This document shows positions 34,641 to 47,600 of a stretch of 64,000 nucleotides of DNA, one piece after another. This stretch comes from Alnus glutinosa. Taxonomy: Eukaryota; Streptophyta; Magnoliopsida; Fagales; Betulaceae. Positions within the stretch are counted from its first letter, which is position 1, and each line of letters opens with the position of its first letter. The notes beneath the pieces were generated by a model. It did no database searches and had not been told where the DNA came from. It saw only the letters and a program-made list of their open reading frames with translations. A program made the translations under genes and the position numbers. The DNA lies in contig NC_084896.1 in assembly GCF_958979055.1 (NCBI RefSeq), positions 1,612,001 to 1,676,000 of the forward strand, given 5' to 3'.

Positions 34641-35966
34641 GACACAAAATCCTGACTCGGATCCAACTATGTAATCATTGTACTTCGGTTAAACCAACAA
34701 TATTAGGTTCGACTTAGTACTGTTCAGTTCAGAACCAAAAAACAAAAAACAAAAATCTTATTTATTTTTATATGCATTTATTTAAGAATTATAATTGAAC
34801 GCATGCCAAGTTCAGATCGAGTCATTAATATAAAATTAAATAAAAATCTTATTTATTTTTTGACTCTAATTCAATAATTTTGTATTAAATTTATGTCGGA
34901 TTCACATACCGTGTATAAAATTATAAACCTTAATAAAATTTCTCATAATTAGTGAAAAGAAATTCATTTGATTAATTATATTAAATTGATATTTACTTTT
35001 TAGAGCACGCAATTCTTACGTACATTTTTTCTAAACCCATTTTTAAGAAAAAACTTTGTCCCATGTTTTTTGGTTTAATTGTTCTACTAATATTAGATAG
35101 TAAATTAGGCTTTTCAAAGCTTCATTATTATTTTATTCTTCAAGTTTAACTTAATTCGTTACTATTATTAAAAAAAATTTACAAAAAAGTTAGAAAATTG
35201 TAAGTGAAATTAAGGACCCATTATATAACCCTTCCTTTTTGCTGTATTTGCTCCAAGAAAAAAAAATAAAATAAAATTGCATCTTTCTTTTGATTCAGTA
35301 ATTTTACACAGATTTAAGTGAAAATCTTTTTTTAAAAACTCTTCAAAAAGTAAAACTATTAGGAGAGTCGTCAATCAATTCTAAAAACATTTATAATAAA
35401 AGATTTATTTTACATATTGTTTTAGTTATAAAATATTTATAAACGTGAATCTCATTACCCTGACCAAGAACGCGGGATCTCTTTGGTACCTAATCAAGAG
35501 TATCAATTCTTGATTTTTGTTTTATTTATTTATTTATGTTGGGCCATAGGAGTGCCTAACTGGATTATTATCTTTCTATGAGCATTAAAATTAATAAAAA
35601 AAAACATGTTGGAGGCATGTTTGTTGAGTCTTGTACGCTAAAACCTGGATTAAAAATGAGATGGGGCCAATGGGCAACCCTCCCGCCAGCACCTGCATAT
35701 ATAAACCAAAATACAAGCAACCTACGTACACTGTTTTTCAATTACATATATCTGTTTTAATAACTCAACTAATTCATATATTAACAATAATAATTAAGTT
35801 AGACAGCCAACTGTAATGCAATCTATATACGGATTAGCCCGTTATCCATAATATATATAATATAATATTGGCCTGTAATTACTCACTTTACTGCTAGATT
35901 TTTGTGTCTTTCTAGGAAGATCTTAAGAATTATGAATTGAATATTCCCTCCTTTTTTTTCTTTTTC

Positions 35967-36002
<36 letters not shown>

Positions 36003-37445
36003 CAGATAAGTGTAATTTCTCCGTAAAATAAAAATAAAAATAATAAGTTAGGGATACCACCTTCCAATTGAGAGCCCTAGAGCAATCTTTGGGTGGGTGA
36101 TAGGCCAATTGTATTAAGCAATGAGTTTTTTTTTATTTTTTTTGAAAGGTTTGAAAAGCAATAAATAAGGAAGAAATATGCAAATGAGTCATTTGCTAAT
36201 TTGTTACTACCTACTAGTAGGTTGCTTGAGTTTAGGGATAAAGTGTGAGACATTTTATTTTTTAATTTTTAATATTAGATATCAAAAGGTTAATTTAAAA
36301 ATTAATTTTTCTTTTAACGTTTTGAGATGCAAAAATTACTAATCAAATTTTCATGTTTAAGTTTTGTTGATATATTATTCTCAATAGATAATATGGATAA
36401 TCCATTTTATATTTTTTTTGAAAGATAATGGATTATAATTAAGATTTAATTAATTGTATCATAAAATCAACTACTTAATGATGATAAGCGTTTGAAACCC
36501 GTAACAACTCAACGACCTTTGATAATAAGTATAAAATATCAAATAAATAAAGAATGACAGAACCAAGAAGCAAAAGATTATAAGTAATGAAATAAAATAT
36601 GAGGAAAAAAAAATACAAAAAAATAAAAGTGGGTTATGCTTTATTATATTAGACATGCTATGTCACTTATTTTTTTTGTTTTAAACTCACATAACATGTC
36701 AAATGATCTCTTTCTCATTTTATTTTATATTTTTGCCGCCTTTTATTTTATTTATGTTTTGGACAAATTTAATATAATAAACCTTTTTTCGAACAACTTT
36801 TAATAAATTAAAGGCCTTAAACAAGATTTATTCATTTTTTTAAAAGAAAAAAGAAAAAGAAAAAGCATATATAATATATAATTTGTTAATGAAGATAGGA
36901 TTTGGTTAGCCCGTTGACAAGTAGGCAGCACCTGTGGGTCACAATTAAAACCTAAAAGACACGTAATTGGTTATAATTATTAATTACATGATTAGTGGTT
37001 TATTTCCAGTAATCAACTTCGAGTAATCAAACGTGGGTCCAACTTAGCTTTAGAATCAAAACTATTTGTATTTATGGGGATCGGTTCCATGGCTTTGTGA
37101 TGTCATCTATGACATGGGTGGGAGCCACGCTAAAATAATGCCACGTGGGTCCCATACCGGAAGCAAAAGTCTAGGCTTTTTGTCTTTGCTCTCCACTCTC
37201 TCTCCTCTTTTAACCTAATCTCACTCTTTGGCACTGCCTCCCTTTTTCTTTTCTTTTTCATTTTTTTTTTCACTATTTGTATAAAACACCCAGTTTTATA
37301 TCATATAGATACTGGATAGAACTTTACAAGGGACTTTATAAAGTTTTAAATTTAATTTAATTAATCGTTTTGAAGTGGTAGTGTTGTAATTATCACTTTT
37401 TTAAGTCGTTATAAATGATATTACAACCGACTAGCAACGTCACGT
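34641..37445. other. AT-rich intergenic DNA, no gene seen
   Basis: There are long AT runs, a (TA)n at 35970-35998, and a slightly GC-richer stretch at 36900-37210 with cacgtgggtccca. No coding exon or transposon ends could be supported. Confidence 0.5.
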
Positions 37446-37447
37446 GA

Positions 37448-37676
37448 TACTAGAGCATCGAATAAGGTGATGTTGGCGACGACGTCAATAATTGAAGGAG
37501 TATATTGAGAATATGAATAGTACATATAGAGTGTGTAGATTATTAGGACACCCATCAGTGCTACTGGAGCATCACATAAGGTGATGTTAACGACGACTTC
37601 TGGAATTTAAATTGTGGATTGGGAATATAAATAGCCCACGTAAAGTGGGTAGATTATTAAGGCACTCACAATGCTA
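37448..37676. repeat. imperfect tandem duplication, period ~114 bp
   Basis: The phrase gagcatcgaataaggtgatgtt followed by gcgacgac (from about 37453) recurs as gagcatcacataaggtgatgtt and acgacgac (from about 37567). Both continue to a similar end: gtgtagattattaggacacc, then gggtagattattaaggcact. It may be the terminal part of a decayed retrotransposon. Confidence 0.65.
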
Positions 37677-38371
37677 AAATTCGTATTAATTCCTTACAAA
37701 GAGTCTATTGGAATTACGTTGAGAAATTGAGTTTTTGTGTATAGAAAAGCCTGGAATCACTTTTTTTTAGAACAAAACTTCATTTTCAAGTTTTCCAAAA
37801 CGCATTTTTGGGTTTTTTTTTTTTTTTTAGAGCAAAAAAAACCAAAGAAATAAAAAAAAAGAAGCTTTTTAAGTTTTTTACCAGACTAACCTGTTTTTGC
37901 TTAGCACAACTTAAGCTCTTTAATGCAATTTCAAATTGACTATAAATAATATTCAACTTTATAAGTAATTTTAAGAAGCACTTTCCTTTTAACTGTTGGT
38001 TAGATACCGAGAGGACCAAAGCACTTCCCTTTGTGGTAGTGGTGGAACTTGTGGTTTATAGGGTGAATGTGACTCAAGATCTTCTTGACCTGTCATGGCT
38101 ACAAGGAGACCAATCAGACCAACATATAGTTCTTTTTGCTTCTATGATTTTAATGCAAAGGAGATGCTTGAATTTATACTTTATACTTGCCTAGGTCTAC
38201 CAAATGGGTGATTGTGATTGTACATGACACTTGAAGAAGGTGTAAATTAATGTTACTTTTGCTGTGCCAAAGAATAAATGTCTAGAATTGTGTCATTGTT
38301 GGATATTTTTGTCCCAATTTTAGGATATTTTGTAATTGTGTTATTATCTTAGGTGTCTTACATAATTTCAG
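37677..38371. other. intergenic DNA, no gene seen
   Basis: Sequence of mixed composition. The frame 37786-38019 on the minus strand is low-complexity. Nothing is recognised. Confidence 0.45.
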
Positions 38372-38384
38372 TATAGTTTTAATT

Positions 38385-38690
38385 ATGTATATATAAGTTT
38401 TTGTGTATCATTTTATTGCAAGTCAGTTTTTAAGGGTGAATTATAACTGAAATTTATATTATTTGATATTAGAGTCAAGCACCATGTCGTGAGTTCAAGT
38501 CATGGAGAGGGCGAACTAAGAAATAAAGTGAATCGCAATAAATGTTAAATTAGAAAACGTGGTCGTATGTTATGATTTTAAGCATCTCACATGACTTAAA
38601 TGCAAGATTAATCATTTGTATATAAGCATTTGAACACATTTTTCTTGCAAGTCGATTTTCAAAAATAAATTACTATTTTCAATATTCATC
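38385..38690 (+). mobile_element. second-family TRIM-like element (degenerate)
   Basis: Two ~72-bp segments share attttattgcaagtcagttttt / atttttcttgcaagtcgatttt and following aattat / aaatta, at about 38388-38463 and 38616-38687. Directly after the first comes gatattagagtcaagc, a degenerate form of the initiator-Met primer-binding site tggtatcagag. Direct repeats plus a PBS-like site suggest a small LTR element. Confidence 0.45.
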
Positions 38691-38770
38691 ACGCATGAGA
38701 TTTGTCATTGAAAAAAGGATAGCATTTCATTATTATTGTTCAGCACTCAACTGCAAGGTAAAATGGTGCC

Positions 38771-38880
38771 TCAAGGGGTAGTTCAATTGGCTGGGTATTA
38801 TGTCTCATGAAATATAGGTTACTAGTTTAAATCCCCCCCTCTCTCTCTCTCGCGTGGACATGTAAAAAAAAAAAGGAGAG
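38771..38880 (+). mobile_element. tRNA-derived SINE with perfect 14-bp target-site duplication
   Basis: A box-like ggtagttcaattggctgg and a degenerate B box (actagtttaaatcc) are followed by a CT-rich stretch and gtggacatgt plus an A tail. Identical ggtaaaatggtgcc words flank it at 38757-38770 and 38881-38894. It is the same family as 7611-7729. Confidence 0.85.
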
Positions 38881-38894
38881 GGTAAAATGGTGCC

Positions 38895-39193
38895 CAACAA
38901 AGATGACTGTTTCATGATTAAAGCTCTTAAGCAGGACATGTTACAGTATGATTGATGTTAATGCAGTACATTAACGTATTTGGTCAACATTTTTAACGGT
39001 AATTATTTTTTTTTAGGAAGTATCTTTTTCTTTCTCATTGTATTCTATGGGCTTTAGATATTTTCTTTAAATTGTGCTCTAAGCATCCTGTAATTTATTC
39101 ATGAACAACTTTTACTAAGAACAAGAAGGGTAACTAACATAGTTATTTAGGGAAGTGTTATTTTTATATGTCACTTACAAATTGATGTAACGT
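38895..39193. other. intergenic DNA between two SINEs
   Basis: About 300 bp of AT-rich sequence with no recognisable feature. Confidence 0.4.
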
Positions 39194-39298
39194 TCTCGAT
39201 AGGTAGCTCAATTGATTAGAGACTACAGCTCATAAAGCGAAAGTTATTAGTTTGAATCTTCTCTTCTTCTTGTGTGGATATGTAAAATTTTTTAATAG
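39194..39298 (+). mobile_element. tRNA-derived SINE, diverged copy
   Basis: It has the layout of 38771-38880: ggtagctcaattgattagag, cataaagcgaaagtta, agtttgaatcttc, then gtgtggatatgtaaaa. Its target-site duplication is not readable. Confidence 0.6.
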
Positions 39299-39361
39299 TC
39301 TTGTTTTGAAATTCGCTTCATTTATTGCTTTTGAACCCGTCTTGGTGGAATCATGATGGAG

Positions 39362-39394
<33 letters not shown>

Positions 39395-39794
39395 TTCTGA
39401 TAGAGTGGATTTTATTATCATTGACTCAAGGTGGACAATAAATAGGAAAAAAGAAAAGAAGAAAAAGACTCGAGGTGGACACTCGAATAGCTAGAGACCA
39501 CTAGATTCAACAAGCTAAAAAAGAGTTGGTCTGTCATTAATTGCAAGCCAAGTGGTCCATGTCCGAAATTTTACAATTTTGATGTTTGAATTATTTGCAA
39601 TTCTAAGCAATAAATATAAGAAATTTTTTATAAAATTTATTCGTTCAAGATTGTATCGGGATTTCTACTCACTTGTTTAAATATGTAAGTTTTATAAAAG
39701 CTCTCACATTTAGTGTTCCGATTGCTAGTAATTCAAATACCAAATTATTAAAAATTTGAATCGAGTGCACACATCACTATAGAAGTCGAAGAGA
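39299..39794. other. intergenic DNA, no gene seen
   Basis: Contains a T-run/A-run junction at 39361-39395 and otherwise AT-rich sequence without a recognisable feature. Confidence 0.4.
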
Positions 39795-39981
39795 CAGGGG
39801 CGGAGCCACACTTTGCCAGCCCCCCCGAGCCAAATGTCTCTCCTACAAAAAAAAAAAATCTAAAAAAAAAAAATTTAATTAATTTTTACTCCTATTTTTT
39901 AAAAAATTTTATAGTTTTGGCCCCTCAAATTTTTTTTTTCAATTTGGCCCCTCCAAAACCTAAAAGTTGGCTCCGGCCCTG
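39795..39981. mobile_element. hAT-type MITE with 8-bp target-site duplication
   Basis: The terminal inverted repeats caggggcggagcca and tggctccggccctg enclose 187 bp of A/T-rich sequence. The flanks are identical 8-mers, cgaagaga, at 39787-39794 and 39982-39989. An 8-bp duplication with CAGGGG ends is diagnostic of the hAT superfamily. There is no coding capacity. Confidence 0.88.
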
Positions 39982-39989
39982 CGAAGAGA

Positions 39990-40140
39990 TGACTTTGTTT
40001 CATAACATTTTTTTTTTAAAAAATAAAAAATAAATAACAGAGCAACTCAAAACACAAAATTTTCAATAAAATTCTTTCAGACTTTTTATTTTATTTTTTA
40101 ATTATTAAAACCATTTTAACATTTATATCAAATTAGAATA

Positions 40141-40171
<31 letters not shown>

Positions 40172-40845
40172 AAAATAATATACCTTTTAAAAGGCTAATT
40201 AATGGCACAAGCTATATCACCATCACTTCGATTGTGGACATAAACTACTCTGATTGATAAGTCCTTGGACATTTCTTTTTGTGGATGATTGTCCACTCCA
40301 AAAAGGAAGCAACCCTAGTTGAGTAGTTGTAGGACTATCTGATTATCTAGAAAACGAAATCTCTTCCTACCCTGCCAAATTCTCATTTAATGAAGATTAT
40401 ATATATATAATTTAATGAAGAGAATAAAGTTGAGGAAATAGGTACTTGAGAGATTAGTAATATAGAGGTCAAGGTCTAGATATTTTTATTTGCATAATTT
40501 TTGTATGCACCCCATTTCATTTGTGTCAGAATAACCATGGTCTATCTACCATGATTTATGACATTCCTTTGTTGTATATTAATAATATTATGGTCTACCA
40601 TTGTTTAGCGGACCGGGCTCCCTTTCCAATCGGGCATGCAATTGTGAAAGGCCTGTCTTAATAGAGTCTACATGTCAAAACATTTATTTGAATAGGTGGG
40701 ACCTTATTGAAAGCTTTTCACAATTAGAATCGAGCATGTTGCAGTTTGAGTAGGGAATTGCAGCCAATCCCGATCATTGTTTTAGCTAGTAGTTTTATGT
40801 TGTATTGTCTTGCACAACTGTACATATATACTTGTATTATAAATA
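39990..40845. other. intergenic DNA, no gene seen
   Basis: Contains (TA)n at 40139-40160 and AT-rich sequence with unassigned short direct words. No coding exon is seen. Confidence 0.4.
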
Positions 40846-41258
40846 TTAAATCAACATTTGTTTAAAAAAATGTAACCTGGTAGAAAATGATGAACTTAAT
40901 TATTTAAATTAACACTCTAACATTTTCTCTCGTATGTGAGCTCAAACTCCCATACGGCGAATGTTTGAGTCAAATTGATGTAAAATACTAGAGTTAGGGT
41001 TTAAACCCATTACCATGTTAAATAACTTTGAAATAAAATAAGAGATTTATGGCTTGTTAGGTATTTGATTTTTTGAAAAATTATGAATACCGACAAAATT
41101 TGAAATTTCTTGAAATTATGTTTGGATGGTTTATAAAAACTAAGACAAAATTAGAAAAAGTTAGATAAAATATGAATAGAATTTGAATTCTAAAAACAGT
41201 ATTTGAAAAACCAAACTACCCAAACATGCCATTAATCATTCAAATTAATATTCTAACA
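40846..41258 (-). mobile_element. TRIM with a nested MITE in one LTR
   Basis: One LTR ends at 40922 (ctctaaca). The internal region carries a minus-strand tggtaatgggtttaaa just inside the other LTR. That LTR starts at 41016 (tgttaaat) and is interrupted before its last 28 bases resume at 41231 and end ctaaca at 41258. The interruption, 41051-41230, has ends ggcttgttaggtatttg and (reverse complement) ggcatgtttgggtagtttg, so it looks like a later MITE insertion. Confidence 0.5.
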
Positions 41259-41657
41259 ACAAAGTAATGAATTATATAACTTAACTTTAATTCAAAATTA
41301 TTAGTACAAATAAGGGTCCGTTTAGATTTGCGGTTTTAAAACGTGTGATTTGACCTTTCAAATCATTCATTTTGAAAAAATGCATTTTCAAACAATACAC
41401 TTTACACGATTTTGTTTAAAATTGCACTTTCTTGTTGAAATTTCAAGAAACCAAAACATAGGGTTTAGGGCTCATGTTTCCAAGTTCGGCCCAGGCCCAG
41501 TCCTTATCTTCTAATAATCCGGCTCTCAGCCCAAAACTCAAGTAGCCCAACCCAAACACCACAAAAACCCCACGAATTTGTACGCAGAGGCATCCGAGTA
41601 GCAAGGTTTTCCAAAACCTTTGCTTTGCAGTCTCTCACTCCGCCAAACACAAGAGAG
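41259..41657 (+). promoter_or_regulatory. promoter and leader of the RBM28-type gene, with a gcgatttt-type MITE remnant
   Basis: Sequence 41316-41450 (ggtccgtttagatttgcggt ... ttttgtttaaaattgcac) matches the dispersed hAT-like MITE family and lies within 350 bp of the start codon. From about 41460 the DNA is GC-richer, as expected for a leader. No TATA box was chosen. Confidence 0.4.
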
Positions 41658-44600
41658 ATGGGAAGGAAGAAGAAAGCGGAGGAGGGAGGCGAAGCGAGAC
41701 CCCGAACCGAACACAGCCCTTCCACTGTGTTCGTCTCCAACTTGCCCTACTCTTTCACTAACTCTCAGGTACACTATTCCTATCTTACACTCCGTTTGGT
41801 TGCCGAGAAAACAAAGGAAAATAAAAGCTTATCAAAACTCAAAGAGGACATGTCGAAGGAGCTGAATAAGAAGAGTTTCGTTTATTCAGCTCTGTGCTGC
41901 GCGTGATTGAGTAAACCTGTGTAATAATTTTTATTTTTTTGTTTATTCTGTAATTCAGCTTGAAGAAACATTCAGCGATGTCGGACCGATCAGGCGGTGC
42001 TTCATGGTTACGCAGAAGGGTAAGCAGAAGTTCTATCCGATTGAATATGCATGGAATTTGAATAATTAGCAAGGGTTGTATATCATTCTGAAAGTCTAGA
42101 TAGACTGCTGGAAGTAAATGTATAATTTTTCTTTTAAATGGAATTATACATTGGCATATGATCAATTAGCTGTTTATCATTTGAGTAAATAATATCAGAC
42201 CGTCGGGAAAAATGTATTAGAGAATGGAGTAAGCTTGGATATGAGCTATAGTATTAACTTTGGCACCACCTATGGCAATGTTTCTGGTAGCCAGTGGTTA
42301 TCAACACAAAATTCGAAGCCAGAACAATACCAAGCAAGTGCGAAAAGCCTTGGTAATTTATTGTTGTATTTCTTTAATGAAATGTTAGAGGTCATTTCCC
42401 CTAATTTTTTTTTTCAAATGTGATTTTTATCCCTTTTATGGTCTATTTGTATTGGATTTAATAATAATTTTCACCATTCACTCTAAATATGCTAATTTTT
42501 TTTCTTTCTAAATATTTGCAGGGTCAACTGAGCACCGTGGTTTTGGTTTTGTTCAATTGTAAGTTAACTTGAAGGTTATCAGTTACGGTTTTTACCACTT
42601 TTCTTAGGTTGACCAGTTGGTGTTGCTAGATATCTTTAAAAATTCAATAATTAGGGATTAGTAAGTTGTATGACATTCCCTTATTGTTTTGTTCTATGCT
42701 GAAAAGCTAGTTATGCAAAGCTCATATCCAGACTCAATGTTTTTCTGTGCAATAAGCTCAATGCGTTGTCATGCAGAAATTTTTAAAATTATTTACATTC
42801 TTCCCTACATTTTTTTGGTTGATTTTTAGCCTTTTCATACTCATTATTTAAATTATAATTAAGCCTTGCTTCTTTTACCTTTAACACAAATTATGCATTC
42901 ATTTGCAGTGCTGTTACAGAAGATGCAAACCGTGCTATCGAGCTGAAGAATGGTTCATCTATTGGAGGCCGGAAAATTGCAGTCAAGCATGCTATGCATC
43001 GAGCTCCCCTCGAACAGCGGCGGTCAAAGGCAAATCAAGGTTGATATGCCTCGCTTTAGACTCAGAGTTTAAACATACAAACTCTTTTTGTATCATCTGC
43101 TTAACTCAAATTCATGCAAACCATTCACATTATCGCCAAACTTTTTCTCCTCTGTTTTTAATTCTTAATACAGTGGTTCATTCAGATGATATCTCCAAGT
43201 CTAAGAATGACAAGGATGGTAATGCTTCTGGGGCAGAAAAGCTTGCTTCAAACTCGGAGGAAGCAGGTTGCAAATCGTTATTTATCGATATTATATCCTT
43301 GCTTTAATTTCTCATATAATTTTAATTTAATGTTATTATATAATTTAATAATCATATTCTATTTTTATCTATCAATAATTTGCTATATTATGTTCTCCTT
43401 ATTTCATTTTGATATTTCTTATTGATGCTTTTGAACAAAAATGCAGAGAAACCTGTGAGAGCCAGAAAAGCAGCTACTCTTTCTAGTGCTCTGGCGGTTA
43501 ATGCCTCAGGGGCAGAAAAGCATGCTTCAAACTTGGAGGAAGCAGGTTGCAAATCGTTATTTACCGATATTATATCCTTGCTTTAATTTCTCATATAATT
43601 TTAATTTAATGTTATTATATAATTTAATAATCATATTCTATTTTCATTTATCAATAATTTGCTATATTATGTTCTCGTTATTTCATTTTGATATTTCTAA
43701 TTGATGCTTTTGAACAAAAATGCAGAGAAACCCGTGAGAGCCAGAAAAGCATCTACTCTTTCTGCTACTCTGGCAGTTAATGCTTCTGGGGCAGAGAAAC
43801 ATGCTTCAAAGTTCGAGGAAGCAGGTTGCAAATCGTTATTTACCGATATTATATCCTTGCTTTAATTTCTTATATAATTTTAATTTAATGTTATTATATA
43901 ATTTAATAGTCATATTCTATTTTCATCTATCAATAATTTGCTATATTATGTTCTCATTATTTCATTTTGATATTTCTATTTGATGCTTTTGAACAAAAAT
44001 GCAGAGAAACCTGTGAGAGCCAGAAAAGCAGCTACTCTTTCTAGTGCTCCGGCAGTTAATGCTTCCGGGGCAGAAAAGCATGCTTCTGGGGCAGAAAAGC
44101 GTGCTTCAAAATTGGAGGAAGCAGGTTGCAAATTGTTATTTACCGATGTTATATCCTTGTTTTAATTTCTTATATAATTTTAATTTAATTTTATTATATT
44201 AAATCAAATTTTCTATGCTATGTTCTTGAACGAAAATGCAGAGAAACCCGTGAGAGCCAAAAAGACAGCTACACTTTCTAGTGCTCTGGCAGATAAAGGG
44301 GCTTGTTCAGAAAAGCAGAGGTACTTGATCTTCTTCCATATCTTGCCTAGTTTTTCCGGTGTCTTGTTCAAAAACTTTGCCATGATAAACTATCTTGATG
44401 TTTTATGAAGGGTTGCTAGGAGTGTCATATTTGGTGGTCTGCTTAATGCTGATATGGCTGACGATGTTCACAGAAGAGCCAAGGAGATTGGCACTGTTTG
44501 TTCTGTAACTTATCCTCTTCCAATAGAAGAGCTTAAACAGCATGGTATGGGTAATTCTTTTCTATTTGCACTGGGGGCAGGGTCAGGTCTGCTTGTTCAG

Positions 44601-47600
44601 TTGGATATTCAGTTCTTTGTCAGGGATCCACTTCAGATTCCCTTTAATTTACTGTGTACACATATACATCTCATCTAGGATGTGCTATGTAGAAGGCATT
44701 CCAATATATAGGCTCTGCAATCCCGTAATGCTTACAAAGCAGCTAGATGCTATATCTAAGTGAAAGTAACTTTCACGGCCTTGCTATTAGTTGGAACTAT
44801 AGAATATAAGAGGTTTAATTTTGATTCTGCAACTGAATCAAAGTGCAGTTATGAAAAAAAAAGCGCGTCTGAATCAAAATGCAGAATTAGAATCACTGGG
44901 ACTACAAAAGTCCCTTTTACTTCCTGAATGTAGAGGTGTTTCTTCACTTACTGAAAGAACATTAAAGCAAACTTGTTGGCTTTGGCGATTTTCAATGACA
45001 ACAAAGTGTTATTGCACTAAAATTTATAGTATTCACTGATCTATGTGTGCCACTCCACATTTTTGCCATTTTATTGTATTTGTCGACATGGTTCTTGTCA
45101 CTGGCTCTGACACCTATTTTCATGTCCAAAATGTATTCAGTTGCTGTATTTCATCTTTTCCGATGGTTTCAATTTTTGACATGCATGGTTGATTACAAAG
45201 GCCTTATTTGAAAGGCCAAACAAATTATTTTCTAGCTGACTGTTTCCAAACAAACAGGCATCTTGTAGTTGGGCATTGAATTTTCAGTTTGGGATGTTGA
45301 ATTAGTTAAAACATGTGACATTTCTTCAGGTCTTGTGCAAGAAGGATGTAAAATGGATGCTTCAGCTGTCCTTTTTACTAGTGTTAAATCAGCACACGCT
45401 TCTGTAACAATGTTGCATCAGAAAGAGATAAAAGGGGGAATTGTTTGGGCACGTCAGCTGGGTGGTGAGGTAAAGCATATGTGAGACAGCTTAGTACAGT
45501 TTCAATGTTGCTTAAATGATCCAAAGGAAATGTTCCTTATTCAGATAACTGCTTTAAGTAATTCCATCAGTTTTTATTTTTGGCCTTGATGTTAGTTATC
45601 ATAATTAGCAGTCTCTATTCTCGACCATGGTTCAAATAGATGCTAATAAGATGAGTCTCTATTCCATCGGTAAATTTTTGAAGTATATGTTGGAGAGATA
45701 GGGACAGGTGTTCTTGTATGCCTGTGTATACATATATATGGTACACAACAAACATAGGTGTGATTTATTTTTTTCCCTTTGGATGCATACCTTAGTATTG
45801 CCAGGTTATGAAGGCACTTTGATGCTTTTCATATTGCTTCTCCTGTTTGTAAAACAATTTTGTTCAGTACTTCCTGCCCTGTTTAGATTTCATCCAGAAC
45901 CCCAAAGGGTTGACTCAAGTGGTAAAGGCCTTGGTCTTGGTGGCATTTTCCATCAGGTCTAAAGTTCGAATCTTCTTGAGTGCAAACAATTCTTTGGGGT
46001 CAGTTTGTCGGTGAAGCCTGAGTATTACCCAATCCGTGTGAAGGGGGAGCTTTGTACGGGTCTGAGGTTTGCCCGACAGGGGCAGGTACATGAAGTGGCA
46101 TTGCCTTAGAGGGGTTCCTTGTCATCAAAAAAATATTTCATCAAGATCAAATTTTTTAGATTTGTGAATTTGCAGTTTTAGCCGCTGTGATGCTTTGCAA
46201 CCATGTGTATGTTGGGAAAGCATCTAAGCAACTAGGAGATTTGTGCCTTCAGTTAGGCTCACCTGGCATTTCGACGTCTATGATATGTATGTCATCTGTC
46301 TGGTTTGGGTTCTTGTGGCCAACTTGCCGGGTATTGTCATCAACATAAAGACATGAGCTATGTGATAGGTGGAGTAGGGCTTGTTGGTATACTTCTCTTA
46401 CAAGACTTGATATCTGAGGATTGATGTTTCCCTTTGTTGGTTAATCTGTCATGATGTTGGTGTTGTTATCATTCTTTGTTAGTTTTACTTTGTTTTCTGG
46501 AGTATTTTATTATATATTGCAGAGGAATTCTGATATCTTGTGAGTTTATTGGGCAGGGTTCCAAGACTCAGAAATGGAAACTTATTGTTAGGAATCTTCC
46601 TTTCAAGGTTTAAATCTAACAGAATTGTCAATATCACAATATTTTCTTGTTGCGAGGATGTCGACTTCTAAATCAATTATTTAAACATCAATGCAGGCCA
46701 AAGTGGATCAGATAAAAGATATGTTCTCATCAGCAGGATTTATCTGGGATGTATTTATTCCATGTAACCCTGATACGGGGTATATACCCTCATTATCCAA
46801 AGTGTCTTTATCTGCTGATGAAATATCATTCTTTTCTCATCATACCATTGTTTCCTTTTGCAGATTGTCTAAAGGTTTTGCATTTGTCAAATTCACATCC
46901 AAACAGGACGCAGAAAGAGTACGTGATTTATTCAGAGTGGTGAAGCCTTGGGGGTGTTGGATTTATATATTTTACAGTATTTTATTCTCCTTTTCCAGGC
47001 TATTCAAAAGTTCAATGGGCAAATTTTTTGGAAAAGGCCCATAGCTGTTGATTGGGCTGTTCCGAAGAAAGTATACAACAGTGGTGCTAATGCCATTCTT
47101 ACTTCAGAAGATGGTAATTAAAATTCTGCTCTTTTTAAGGACACTGATTAGCCTTTTGCTACCTTCAGTTCCTTCTCTGTATTAAAGATACTCAAATGCT
47201 TATACATTTATGGATGGATATCTGAATATTTAAAAAATAATTAATGTTTTTTTCTCAATTGAGAATCAAGAGGATAGTTTTGTTGTGTGGGCTAATGAGC
47301 AATAGCTTGGCATTTGGCAGGATTCAATGTGACATTTGTAGAAAGTTGGTAGTCCTAGAGGTTGGAAGCAATTATGTAGGCATGTTTAAAAGTTTTGCTG
47401 TTGTGATGTTTGTATGTGTACCATAAAAGAACAGTGGGTGGGGAATCACTTTTGTATAAAACAGATTTTTTGGGTTCTCTACATTCTTGATTTAACGTAG
47501 ATCTTGTATGGGAGATAAACTGCACTCTTCATACTATGGTCTGTGCCTTTCTTCCTGCCTGAGCCTTTTATCAAACTGTACTCTGTGATTACAACCTTTT

